A stretch of DNA of 64,000 bases from Pseudomonas putida (lineage in GTDB: Bacteria > Pseudomonadota > Gammaproteobacteria > Pseudomonadales > Pseudomonadaceae). The translations under genes and the position numbers were made by a program. The notes under the pieces were generated by a model. That model worked only from the letters and a program-made list of their open reading frames with translations, did not search any database and was not told where the DNA came from. The stretch's first letter is position 1; every line of letters begins with the position of its first letter. Where the stretch lies: assembly GCF_025905425.1 (NCBI RefSeq), contig NZ_CP109603.1:1586001-1650000 (forward strand), in the 5' to 3' direction. This document shows positions 27,322-35,833 of this stretch, piece by piece.

Positions 27322-28053
27322 ATGACCGTACTGATCAACGAACGCCCCGTCACTGCCGAACTGCAAGCCTTCATCGACCAGGTGGTCGCCGAAGCCGAAG
27401 CCGCGTTTACCGTGTTCCGCGAGACCAACACCATCACCGCCAATGGCACCGTCGGCTTCATCGAGCGTGTGCCCGGTGAAGAGCTGCTGGTGTCGGTGAA
27501 CTACGGCGGCCCGTGGAACCACCGCAAACCGCTGCAACCCACCGTGACCGACTTTTCCGGCAACGTCATCGTCGGCAAGGGCAAAGGCGGGCTAGGGCGC
27601 TACACCAAGCTGTTCCAGACCCACGCCGACATCACCACGATCTCGCACGTGCACAGCCCCTACCTCGGCGCCTGGGCGCAGACCCACCGTACCTTGCCGT
27701 TTCACTACGTGCCGGTGCAGCGCTATCAGCTGGCGCGGGAGCTGCCGGTGTACATCGACCGGCGCCAGGCCGAGGTGGACTTCATCCTCGACAAGATTGC
27801 CGAAAACCCGTTCAACCTGGCGATTCTTGAAGCCAATGGTGGGTCCACCGTCTGGGGCAAGCAGGGGCTGCGTGCGACGGCCGAGTTCATCCTGTTGCTG
27901 GAAGAGGGCGCGCAGATTCAACTGTTGGCCGACGCGTTGGGCGGTTCGCGGCCCTATGGGCCAGGGGTGCTGACGCAGCAGTGGAAGATGAGTGGGTTGT
28001 ATGAGCGCGCTATCGAACTGGGGCTGGTACCTGGCATTGATCGGCGTAGCTGA
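27322..28053 (+). CDS. Class II aldolase/adducin-family protein
   Basis: A 243-residue protein with the class II aldolase fold. The metal-binding pattern HVHSPYLGAWAQTHRTLPFHY (the histidines near 111, 113 and 124) is visible, with the preceding NGTVGFIERVPGEELLVS. Family members are metal-dependent aldolases, epimerases or decarboxylases on small phosphorylated or hydroxy acids. Its place between a desulfinase and a flavin monooxygenase suggests it processes the carbon skeleton left after sulfur removal (inference). The ATG at 27322 is preceded by cggagattgaac; a TTG six bases upstream is less likely. Confidence 0.75.
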   Translation: MTVLINERPVTAELQAFIDQVVAEAEAAFTVFRETNTITANGTVGFIERVPGEELLVSVNYGGPWNHRKPLQPTVTDFSGNVIVGKGKGGLGRYTKLFQTHADITTISHVHSPYLGAWAQTHRTLPFHYVPVQRYQLARELPVYIDRRQAEVDFILDKIAENPFNLAILEANGGSTVWGKQGLRATAEFILLLEEGAQIQLLADALGGSRPYGPGVLTQQWKMSGLYERAIELGLVPGIDRRS

Positions 28054-28064
28054 TTCGATAGTTG

Positions 28065-28083
28065 GGGGCTGCGCAGCAGCCCC
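28065..28083 (+). other. Intra-operon hairpin
   Basis: GGGGCTGC and GCAGCCCC form an 8-bp perfect stem with a 3-base loop between the aldolase-like and monooxygenase genes. There is no T-run, so it is more likely an RNA-stability or partial-termination element than a full terminator. Confidence 0.5.
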
Positions 28084-28128
28084 AGAGGCCTAAAGGGCAA
28101 CACCTCACCCAGCTCAAGGAATCCCCCC

Positions 28129-29316
28129 ATGGCAGTAAAAATCCTCTGGTACCTCACCACCCCCGACGGCCCCTATCCCTGGGAGCCCGAAGGCCGCTGG
28201 AAAACCGACTTCGAGCACCTCAAGCAATTGGCGATCGCCGCCGATCGCCTGGGCTTCTACGGCTCGCTGCTCGGCTCCAGCCCCAACGAAAGCCTCGCCG
28301 TGTCGGCCGCCCTGATCGACGCCACGTCGCGCCTGCGCTTTCTGGTCGCCCAGCACCCGGGCGAATTGTCCCCTGCGGTGCTGGCCAAGTGGGCACTGAC
28401 CTTCGACCAGTTCTCCAACGGCCGCCTGCTGTTCAATGTGGTCAACGGCAACGACGCCGGCCTGGCCACGCTGGGCGTACATTACCCGCACGATGAACGC
28501 TACGACTTCAGCCTGGAATACTGGCGAGCATTCCAGGGCTTCTACGCCGGCGAAACGGCGGGCTACGACGGTCGTTACGTCAAACTTTCGCCACGGTCGC
28601 CCACGGCGGCCAGCCACCCCTTGGGCGGTTGGCACCCGCCTAAGCAGAAGCCCGGTATCCCGCTGTGGGGCGCAGGCACCTCGGCACCCGGCGTGGCCCA
28701 TTCGGTGCAGTTGCTCGACGTCTACTTAAGCTTTGCCGATACCCCGCAAAAACTCGGCGACAAGTTCCGCCGGGTGGCTGCCGAAGCTGCAAAAATCGGC
28801 CGCGAGCTGACCTATGGCACGCGCCTGCAAGTCATCGTGCGCGAGACCGAAGAAGAAGCCTGGGCCCACGCCGAACGCCTGCTGCAGCGCACCTCGCTGG
28901 CCACCGCTCGGGCGGCCATCGAGCGCCAGCTGCCTGCGGGGCAGACCCTGGACACCTACGTCAGCGACGACCCGCGCATCCAGCGCAACCTCGACAGCAT
29001 TCGCGCCGGGCGCCTGCCCACCGCCCGTGAGCTGGAGATCTACCCCAACGTATGGCTGGGCCCGAGCCTGTTCGGTTTCAACATCCTCGGCCCGGCGGCT
29101 GGCACTTACCTGGTCGGCAGCGCCGAACAGGTGGCCGAGCGCATTCGCGAATACGAAGCTCAGGGCACTTCGGCGTTCATCCTGTCGGGCTTCCCGCTGA
29201 TCGACGAAGCCCACCGGGTGGCCGATCTGCTGTTCCCGTTGCTCGACCTGGATCACGGGTTCGAGGTGCCGCGCCTGGGCGCCCGCGCCAAGCCGACCGT
29301 GGCGCAACCGGCGTAA
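28129..29316 (+). CDS. FMNH2-dependent monooxygenase, LLM class (SsuD/SfnG-like)
   Basis: A 395-residue luciferase-like monooxygenase. The TIM-barrel features include an N-terminal LTTPDGPYPWEPEGRW, QHPGELSPAVLAKWALTFDQ (about 81-100), FNVVNGNDA (104-112) and the C-terminal LVGSAEQVAERIREYEAQG. These enzymes use reduced flavin from a separate reductase to cleave C-S bonds of sulfonates or oxidise sulfones, releasing sulfite. It is about 8 bp upstream of the solute-binding protein gene. It resembles the monooxygenase at 40185-41384, so the two may act on related substrates. No flavin reductase gene is present in the cluster. Confidence 0.87.
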   Translation: MAVKILWYLTTPDGPYPWEPEGRWKTDFEHLKQLAIAADRLGFYGSLLGSSPNESLAVSAALIDATSRLRFLVAQHPGELSPAVLAKWALTFDQFSNGRLLFNVVNGNDAGLATLGVHYPHDERYDFSLEYWRAFQGFYAGETAGYDGRYVKLSPRSPTAASHPLGGWHPPKQKPGIPLWGAGTSAPGVAHSVQLLDVYLSFADTPQKLGDKFRRVAAEAAKIGRELTYGTRLQVIVRETEEEAWAHAERLLQRTSLATARAAIERQLPAGQTLDTYVSDDPRIQRNLDSIRAGRLPTARELEIYPNVWLGPSLFGFNILGPAAGTYLVGSAEQVAERIREYEAQGTSAFILSGFPLIDEAHRVADLLFPLLDLDHGFEVPRLGARAKPTVAQPA

Positions 29317-29326
29317 GGAGAGGGTG

Positions 29327-30904
29327 ATGAGTGAGCTGTTTTCGCGCCGGGTGTTTCTCGGCAACAGCCTGGCCGTCGGTGGCGGCCTGCTGCTCGGTGG
29401 CGGGCTGCTCAGCGGCTGCGACGGCGGCGCACCAGCTGCCACGGCTGGCGGTGTCGCATTGCCGGCCACGCCGGTACGCGGTGGGCGTTTGCGCGTGGGC
29501 ATCATCGACGGTGACCAGGCCGGCAACCTCGATGCGCACAAACCGGTGGGCGGGGGGATCATCCGCGGTTGGGCCTTGTACGCCAAGTTCTGGGAATGGA
29601 ACCCAGATGTCAGCACGCGCCTGGCCCTGGCCGAGTTCGCCGAGCCGAACGCCGATGCCAGTGCCTGGACCATCCGAATCAAGCCAGGGCTGGAGTTTCA
29701 CCATGGCAAAAGTATCACCGCCGACGACATGCTGTTCTCGATCCTGCGCCTGACCGACCCGCAGTTGGCCTCGCCGTTTGCCGGGCTGGTCGGCGCCATC
29801 GACCGCCAGGCGCTACGCAAGCTGGACGCGCGCACCCTCGAGATCCGCTTCAAGCAGGGGCAAAGCTTCTACCCGCTGGATGAAACGCTGATCAGCTTTG
29901 GCGGCATCGTGCCGACCGACTACCATCCGCTGACCAACCCGGTCGGCGCCGGGCCCTACAAACTCAAAAGTTTCATCCCTGGCCAACGCTCGCTCTACAC
30001 CCGCTTCGAAAACTACTACAAGCCCAACCGCCCTTATGCGGATGAGCTGGAGATCATCGAGTTCAAGGACCAAGTCTCGCGTGCGGCGGCTTTGCGCGCG
30101 GGGCAGATCGACGTGGCGAGTGGGGTGCAGGCCGAGCACAGTGCCTTGCTCAAGGCCGACCCGCGCCTGCGCCTGTACGCCTCGCCCAGCACCTCGTTCA
30201 CCGGTTTCAACCTGAACCTGGCCAAGGCGCCGTTCCAGGACGTGCGTGTGCGCCAGGCGTTCCGCCTGCTCGCCGACCGCCAGGAGCTGGTGGCGCGCGG
30301 GCTCAATGGCTTCGGCCGCATTGCCAACGACCTGTACTCACCACACGACCCGACCTACAACCACGCGATCGCCCAACGCCCCTACGACCTCGATCAGGCC
30401 CGTTCACTGCTGCGCCAGGCCGGGCAGGACGACCTGCGCGTCGAGCTGACCACCACACCAGGCCCTGGTGTTAATGCGGCCTTGGTATTCGCCCAGCAAG
30501 CGCAGAAGGCGGGGGTGCAGGTCAAGGTCAACCAGGTTGACGGCTCGGTGTTCAACGGCCCACAGCGCGAGCAGTGGCAGCTGTCACCGGGTTCGACACC
30601 GGCCCGGGGCTTCCTGGCCTCGGCGCTGCACAACGATGCCCCGCAGGCGATCTACAACCGCAGCAACTTCCATGACCCTCGCTTTACCGAACTGTTCCGC
30701 CAGGCCCTGGCCCAACCTGATCTTGAGCGGCGCAAAGCCCTGGTGCATGAAGCCCAGGTGATTCAGCACGAACGCGGCGGGCTGCTGATCTGGGGGTTCT
30801 CGGACGTGCTCGACGCGGCGTCCGCCAAGGTCGGCGGGCTTGCTCCCGAACAGACCACCTTCGCCTCCTGGCGCTTCGACGAGCTCTGGTTGAACCATGC
30901 CTGA
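29327..30904 (+). CDS. Dpp-type solute-binding lipoprotein (SBP_bac_5)
   Basis: A 525-residue periplasmic binding protein with an N-terminal SRRVFLGN (twin-arginine-like) followed by a glycine/leucine-rich segment and a lipobox LLSGC near residue 32, so it is probably a lipoprotein, possibly Tat-exported. The extended SBP_bac_5 fold serves peptide, nickel or opine-type transporters. It is strongly paralogous to 38627-40180 (shared GIIDG, GNLDAHKPV, GAGPYKLKSF). Two permeases and a fused ATPase follow with overlapping starts. The GTG at 29324 is an alternative start; the ATG has the better spacing from aaggaga. Confidence 0.88.
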   Translation: MSELFSRRVFLGNSLAVGGGLLLGGGLLSGCDGGAPAATAGGVALPATPVRGGRLRVGIIDGDQAGNLDAHKPVGGGIIRGWALYAKFWEWNPDVSTRLALAEFAEPNADASAWTIRIKPGLEFHHGKSITADDMLFSILRLTDPQLASPFAGLVGAIDRQALRKLDARTLEIRFKQGQSFYPLDETLISFGGIVPTDYHPLTNPVGAGPYKLKSFIPGQRSLYTRFENYYKPNRPYADELEIIEFKDQVSRAAALRAGQIDVASGVQAEHSALLKADPRLRLYASPSTSFTGFNLNLAKAPFQDVRVRQAFRLLADRQELVARGLNGFGRIANDLYSPHDPTYNHAIAQRPYDLDQARSLLRQAGQDDLRVELTTTPGPGVNAALVFAQQAQKAGVQVKVNQVDGSVFNGPQREQWQLSPGSTPARGFLASALHNDAPQAIYNRSNFHDPRFTELFRQALAQPDLERRKALVHEAQVIQHERGGLLIWGFSDVLDAASAKVGGLAPEQTTFASWRFDELWLNHA

Positions 30905-31976
30905 TCACACTCACCGTTCCCCACGCACCCCGGCTTGGCTGGCCTGGTTCATCGGCCGTCTCGGCTACGGCCTGCTGACCGCCTGGGTGATCAGCCTGGT
31001 GGTGTTCATCGCCACCCAGGCGCTGCCTTCGGACCCGGCGCGGGTCATTCTTGGCCCCGATGCGCCCCTGGAAAGCATCGTGACCTTGCAGCGCCAGTTG
31101 GGCCTCGATCAGCCGATTCTGGTGCAGTACCTGCGCTGGCTGGGTGCAGCGCTGCGCGGTGACCTGGGTATTTCGCTGGACTCGCAGGTGCCGGTGGCAC
31201 CGTTGCTGTTTGGCCGGCTCGGCCACACCCTGGCGCTGCTGGCCGGCGTACTCGCGCTGGTGGTGCCGCTGGCACTCACCCTGGGCGTGAGCCTGGCCCT
31301 GCGCCGTGACCGGCCGCTGGACCGCTGGGGCCTGTCGGCGTTGATCCTGTTGAAGGCTACGCCAAGCTTCCTGTTGGCCATCGGCCTGGTGCTGCTGTTT
31401 TCCATGCCCGGCATGGGCTGGCTGCCAGCGGTGTCGATCCTCGACCCGCAACTGCCGCTGTGGCGGCAGCTGCCGTCGTTGGTGCTACCGGTGGTTGCCC
31501 TGAGCCTGTCGGCGCTGCCGTACCTGACGCGGATGGTACGCGCCTCGATGATCGAGGCGCTGGAGTCCGATTATGTGGTGGCCGCACGCCTGCGGGGTAT
31601 CCCCGAACGGCGCATCGTCTGGCACCACACCTTGCCCAATGCCCTGACCCCGGCGATCCAGGGCGTGGCGCTGACCCTGCGCACGCTGGTCGGCGGCGCA
31701 CTGCTGGCCGAGGTGGTTTTCAGCTACCCCGGCATCGGTACCGCCCTCAATGCTGCGATCCAGATGCGCGACCTGCCGATGATCCAGGGCGTGGTGCTGG
31801 TCATCACCCTGGCCGTGGTGCTGATCAACCTGCTGGCCGATCTGCTCACGGTCCTGCTCACCCCCAAACTGCGCACCGCGCGCCGGGTCAAGATGATCCG
31901 CCGCAACCGGCGCGGCATCCGCCCCTGGTGGCGACGCGCACGCAGCACACCTGCCCAGGAGGCGACCCATGACTGA
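30897..31976 (+). CDS. ABC permease, DppB-like
   Basis: A 359-residue inner-membrane permease with six hydrophobic helices and the cytoplasmic EAA loop ESDYVVAARLRGIPERRI (about 222-239). It overlaps the binding-protein gene by eight bases and the next permease by eight, so the operon is tightly coupled. The C-terminal 30 residues are very basic (RRNRRGIRPWWRRAR), a cytoplasmic tail longer than usual. Confidence 0.9.
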   Translation: MPDHTHRSPRTPAWLAWFIGRLGYGLLTAWVISLVVFIATQALPSDPARVILGPDAPLESIVTLQRQLGLDQPILVQYLRWLGAALRGDLGISLDSQVPVAPLLFGRLGHTLALLAGVLALVVPLALTLGVSLALRRDRPLDRWGLSALILLKATPSFLLAIGLVLLFSMPGMGWLPAVSILDPQLPLWRQLPSLVLPVVALSLSALPYLTRMVRASMIEALESDYVVAARLRGIPERRIVWHHTLPNALTPAIQGVALTLRTLVGGALLAEVVFSYPGIGTALNAAIQMRDLPMIQGVVLVITLAVVLINLLADLLTVLLTPKLRTARRVKMIRRNRRGIRPWWRRARSTPAQEATHD

Positions 31977-32796
31977 CACACGCTGGCTGGCCGACCCGCA
32001 GGTGCGGCGCGGCGCCGTGATTACCGTGTTGGTGATGCTGCTGGCCGTGCTTGGCCCCTGGCTCGCGCCCCATGCACCGACGGCCATGGTCGGGCCGGTG
32101 TATGGCCCGCCGACCGCCGGTGCGCCGCTGGGGCATGATTTTCTTGGCCACGATTTGCTGTCACGCCTGCTCAGTGGCGGTGTGTCGGTGCTGTGGATGT
32201 CGGTGGCGGCGGCCACCCTGGCGTTGTTATTTGGCGGTAGCCTGGGCCTGTTGGCCGGCTTTTCGCGGCGCCGGCTGGACCAGGCGATCAGCTGGGCTGC
32301 GGATGTCTCGCTGGCCTTCCCGGACCTGATCCTGGTGTTGTTGATCGTCTCGATGCTTGGCCGTGCGCCTTGGTTGATCGTGTTGACCGTGGCGATCGCC
32401 TTCACCCCTGGGGTGATCCGCCTGGCGCGTGGCAGCGCGGTGGCGGTAGCGGGCCAGGAGTTCGTCGAGGCGGCGCAGATGATGGGCTACTCACGCTGGC
32501 GCATCCTGTTCAAGGAAATCCTGCCGAACATCCTCACGCCGCTGCTGGTGCATTTCGGCAACATGCTGACCTGGGCGGTGGGCATGCTCTCGGGCTTGAG
32601 CTTCCTGGGGTATGGCGTAGCACCGCCTGCGGCCGACTGGGGCCTGATGATCAACGAAAATCAGGCCGGCTTGCTGGTCCAGCCCTGGGCGGTGTTGGCA
32701 CCGGTGCTGCTGATTGCGGTGTTCGCCTATGGCACCAACATTCTGGCCGAAGGTATTGGCCGGGTCAGTGCACGTATCGGGGAGAAGCAGCCATGA
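31969..32796 (+). CDS. ABC permease, DppC-like
   Basis: A 275-residue inner-membrane permease with the EAA loop QEFVEAAQMMGYSRWRILFK (about 162-181) and the DppC-type N-terminal HDFLGHDLLSRLLSGG. With the DppB-like partner it forms the translocation channel. Its stop overlaps the ATPase start (ATGA). Confidence 0.9.
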   Translation: MTDTRWLADPQVRRGAVITVLVMLLAVLGPWLAPHAPTAMVGPVYGPPTAGAPLGHDFLGHDLLSRLLSGGVSVLWMSVAAATLALLFGGSLGLLAGFSRRRLDQAISWAADVSLAFPDLILVLLIVSMLGRAPWLIVLTVAIAFTPGVIRLARGSAVAVAGQEFVEAAQMMGYSRWRILFKEILPNILTPLLVHFGNMLTWAVGMLSGLSFLGYGVAPPAADWGLMINENQAGLLVQPWAVLAPVLLIAVFAYGTNILAEGIGRVSARIGEKQP

Positions 32797-34574
32797 CAGC
32801 GGCAGTGAAGATCGACAGCGACGTCTTGCAGGTCAGCGACCTGCGGGTGGAGTTGGCCGGGCAGGTCGATGTGCTGGCCGATGTCTCGTTCAGCCTGGCA
32901 GCGGGCGAGATCGTGGGGTTGGTGGGCGAGTCCGGTTCGGGCAAGACCACCCTGGCCACGGCCTTGTTGTGCCATGCGCGGCAAGGGGCGCGGATTACCG
33001 GCGGGCGCATTGCCGTGGCCGGGCAGGCGGTGCTGGAGCTTGAGGGCGAGGCCTTGCGCCTGGCGCGGGGCGGGTTGGTCGGCTACGTCGCCCAAGACCC
33101 GGCCACAGCGCTGAACCCGGCTCTGCGCATAGGCGCCTTGTTGCGTGAAACCGTGTTGGCACATCAGCCGAAGCTGACTGCTGATGCATTGCAGCAACGC
33201 ATCAATGAGACCCTGGTGGATGTCGGCCTGCCGAACGACCCAGCCTTTCTGCGGCGTTTCCCCCATCAACTGTCCGGAGGGCAGCAGCAACGGGTGATGC
33301 TGGCGCTGGCGTTTGTCCTGCGGCCGAAACTGATTGTGCTCGACGAGCCCACCACTGCGCTTGACGTCACCACCCAGGCGCATGTGCTGGAAACCCTCAA
33401 ACACCTGTGCCGGGGCCACGGCGTGGCAGCGCTGTACGTGACGCACGACCTGGCCGTGGTGCGCGACCTGGTTGACCGGGTGATGGTGATGTATGCCGGC
33501 CGGTTGGTCGAAGTGGCGGGGCGTGAGACGCTGTTCAGCGCCCCGGCGCATCCCTACACCCGCGCCTTGCTCACGGCGATCCCCGACATTGCCCGGCGCC
33601 AGCCGCTCCAGGCCATCGCCGGCCATGCGCCGGCGCCGGGGCAACGACCTGCGGGCTGCGCCTTCGCCCCCCGCTGTGCCAGACGACGAGCCGAATGTGC
33701 GGTGATCGAGCCTTCGCTGCTGGCGCTCGATGGCGGTCACCAGATTGCGTGCCTGGCGCCCCACCGAGAGCCGCTGCCCCTCGGCGAAGGGGCTGTCGAG
33801 GCTGTTGCGACCCCGAGCGCGGAGGTGTTGCTGGAGGTTCAGGGGCTGGACGTGGCTTACGACCGCCAAGTGCTGTTCGATGTCTCACTGCGGGTGGCGC
33901 AAGGCGAGTGCCTGGCGCTGGTGGGCGAGTCGGGTTCGGGCAAGACCAGCCTGGCCAGAGCCATCGCCGGGTTGGGCGAAAATGTTCAGGGGCAACTGCG
34001 TTACGGCGGCGAGCCGCTGGCGTTCACGGCGCGTCAGCGGGATGCGCGGCTGCGTCACCAGATTCAGTACGTGTTCCAGAACCCTTACCGAGCATTGAAC
34101 CCACGTCAGACGATCGCGCAAACCCTCAGCGCGCCCCTGACGCATTTTTTTGGTGTGCGTGGCGACGAGGCGCGTCGCCGGGTCGAGGCGGTGCTGGAGC
34201 GGGTGTCGCTGCCGGCGCGTGTGGCCGATCTGTATCCGCACAGCTTGTCGGGCGGCGAACGGCAGCGCGTGGCGATTGCCCGGGCGTTGATCTGTGAGCC
34301 ACGGCTGTTGGTTTGTGATGAGATTACTTCGGCACTGGATGTGTCGGTGCAGGCGTCGATCCTGGCATTGCTGCGGGGATTGCAGGGGGAGGGGCTGACG
34401 GTGTTGTTCGTCACCCATGACTTGGGCGTGGTGCGGGCGATTGCCGATCGAGTGTTGGTGTTGCGCCAGGGGCGGGTGGTGGAAGAAGGTAGTGTCGAGC
34501 AGGTGCTTGGCCGGCCGGTCGATGCCTATACCCGCACCTTGGTGGCGCATTCGCCTAGCCTGTCAGCTGAGTAA
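32793..34574 (+). CDS. Fused DppD-DppF-type ABC ATPase
   Basis: A 593-residue protein with two complete ATPase domains. The first has GESGSGKTT (about 48-56), LSGGQQQR and VLDEPTTALD; the second has GESGSGKTS (about 382-390), LSGGERQR and VCDEITSALD. The junction at about 280-340 contains the cysteine-bearing oligopeptide-transporter motif (GCAFAPRC, then C). The ATG at 32793 overlaps the permease stop; a longer open frame back to 32370 lies inside the permease gene and is not real. Both catalytic sites look intact. It ends the operon; REPs follow. Confidence 0.92.
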   Translation: MTAAVKIDSDVLQVSDLRVELAGQVDVLADVSFSLAAGEIVGLVGESGSGKTTLATALLCHARQGARITGGRIAVAGQAVLELEGEALRLARGGLVGYVAQDPATALNPALRIGALLRETVLAHQPKLTADALQQRINETLVDVGLPNDPAFLRRFPHQLSGGQQQRVMLALAFVLRPKLIVLDEPTTALDVTTQAHVLETLKHLCRGHGVAALYVTHDLAVVRDLVDRVMVMYAGRLVEVAGRETLFSAPAHPYTRALLTAIPDIARRQPLQAIAGHAPAPGQRPAGCAFAPRCARRRAECAVIEPSLLALDGGHQIACLAPHREPLPLGEGAVEAVATPSAEVLLEVQGLDVAYDRQVLFDVSLRVAQGECLALVGESGSGKTSLARAIAGLGENVQGQLRYGGEPLAFTARQRDARLRHQIQYVFQNPYRALNPRQTIAQTLSAPLTHFFGVRGDEARRRVEAVLERVSLPARVADLYPHSLSGGERQRVAIARALICEPRLLVCDEITSALDVSVQASILALLRGLQGEGLTVLFVTHDLGVVRAIADRVLVLRQGRVVEEGSVEQVLGRPVDAYTRTLVAHSPSLSAE

Positions 34575-34601
34575 GGGCCTGAGGGTTCATGAGGGCCACC
34601 C

Positions 34602-34688
34602 TGTGGGAGCGGGTTCACCCCGCGAACACCGGCGAAGCCGGTGCCATACACCGCGTTGATTTCTTCGCGGGTAAACCCGCTCCCACAG
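34602..34688. repeat. REP pair between convergent operons
   Basis: Two opposed REPs of a variant subtype (gcgggttcaccccgcgaac; gcgggtaaacccgctccc) flank ggcgaagccggtgcc. They fill the space between the 3' ends of the ABC operon and the minus-strand sulfur operon. Confidence 0.85.
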
Positions 34689-34716
34689 GGTTACCCGCTG
34701 AGCCCGATTTGTGCGC

Positions 34717-35805
34717 TTATCCGGCGAATCGTGCCTGCCGCCGCCGCACTTCCTCCCGCACCGCCGGAATCACCCAGCGCCCGTAATCCACCGTGTCGTA
34801 CAGCGGGTCATACCCACGGTTGAGGAACGTGCTCACCCCCAAATCGACATAATCCAGCAACGCCTGCGCCACGGTCTCTGGCGTGCCCACCAGCGCCGTG
34901 GTATCACCATAAGCCCCCACCGCCGTCGCCGTCGGCATCCACAACGCCCGGTCATGCCGGTCGGCACGGGCGGCGGCGGCGAGCAGGCGCTCGGAGCCGG
35001 TGCCCTTGATGCGTTTCTGCCAGGGGCTGTCCGCCGCAAACTGGGGGTTGGCCTTGATCTGCGCAAGGATCTGCTCAGCGCGCTGCCAGGCCAGGTCCTC
35101 GGTGGCACCCAGGATCAGCCGTACCGACAAGCTCACCCGTGGCGCCGCCACGCCAGCGGCACTGGCCGCCGCCTTGAGCTTGGTGATCTGCTCGGCGACG
35201 CCACTCAACGGCTCACCCCACAGGGCATACAGGTCGGCATGCTTGACGGCAATCTGGTAGGCAATGTCGGACGAGCCGCCAAAGGAGATCGGGATATGCG
35301 GCTGCTGCAGTGGTTTGACCGGCGAGAAGGCGCCCTTGATGTTGAAGTAGCGGCCCTCGAAATCGAACGGCTCCTCGGCAGTCCAGGTGCGCCGGACAAT
35401 GTCCAGGTACTCGTCGGCACGCTGGTAGCGCTCGGTCTTGTCCAGCAGGGTGTCGCCTTCTTGTGGCTCGGCCGTGATGCCAGTGATCGCATGCAAGCGG
35501 ATGCGCCCGCCGCCGGTGGTGTGGTCGAGGGTGGCAAATGCCCGCGCGGCTACCGTCGGCGCAGTCAGGGCCGGGCGGTGGGCGATCATGAAACCGAGGC
35601 GCTCGGTGTGTGCGGCCGCATAGGCGGCAATCTGCAGGCTGTCGGCACTGCCTGGGCCGCTGGCGATCAACACCCGGTCGAAACCGGCATGCTCATGGGC
35701 GCGGGCGTGGTGGCGGATGAACGGCAGGTCGAAGTCGGGTGAACGTACACCGCGGGTTTCGGACCACTGGCGGGGGAAGATCATACCGACGAATTCAATG
35801 GACAT
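34717..35805 (-). CDS. SsuD-like FMNH2-dependent alkanesulfonate monooxygenase
   Basis: A 362-residue LLM-class monooxygenase, closer to SsuD than the two others here. It has an SsuD-type start, RIRLHAITG in place of the substrate loop (about 101-109), PHIPISFGGSSD (about 166-177) and the C-terminal LVGTPETVAQALLDYVDLGV followed by GYDPLYDTVDYGR. It is the last gene of the minus-strand operon that begins near 43705. It would release sulfite from an alkanesulfonate with reduced FMN. Confidence 0.87.
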   Translation of the reverse strand: MSIEFVGMIFPRQWSETRGVRSPDFDLPFIRHHARAHEHAGFDRVLIASGPGSADSLQIAAYAAAHTERLGFMIAHRPALTAPTVAARAFATLDHTTGGGRIRLHAITGITAEPQEGDTLLDKTERYQRADEYLDIVRRTWTAEEPFDFEGRYFNIKGAFSPVKPLQQPHIPISFGGSSDIAYQIAVKHADLYALWGEPLSGVAEQITKLKAAASAAGVAAPRVSLSVRLILGATEDLAWQRAEQILAQIKANPQFAADSPWQKRIKGTGSERLLAAAARADRHDRALWMPTATAVGAYGDTTALVGTPETVAQALLDYVDLGVSTFLNRGYDPLYDTVDYGRWVIPAVREEVRRRQARFAG

Positions 35806-35833
35806 GGCGATGGCCTTTTACGTTGAGGAAGGG

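Noticed and set aside
24627..29316. A true dibenzothiophene (dszABC) operon
   Set aside because: The monooxygenases are of SsuD/SfnG length, not the longer DszA, gene order differs, and the substrate cannot be inferred; only the desulfinase resemblance is specific.
32370..32792. An open frame 141 codons longer at the start of the fused ABC ATPase gene
   Set aside because: It lies inside the DppC-like permease gene in another frame; the ATPase fold begins at the ATG at 32793, which overlaps the permease stop.
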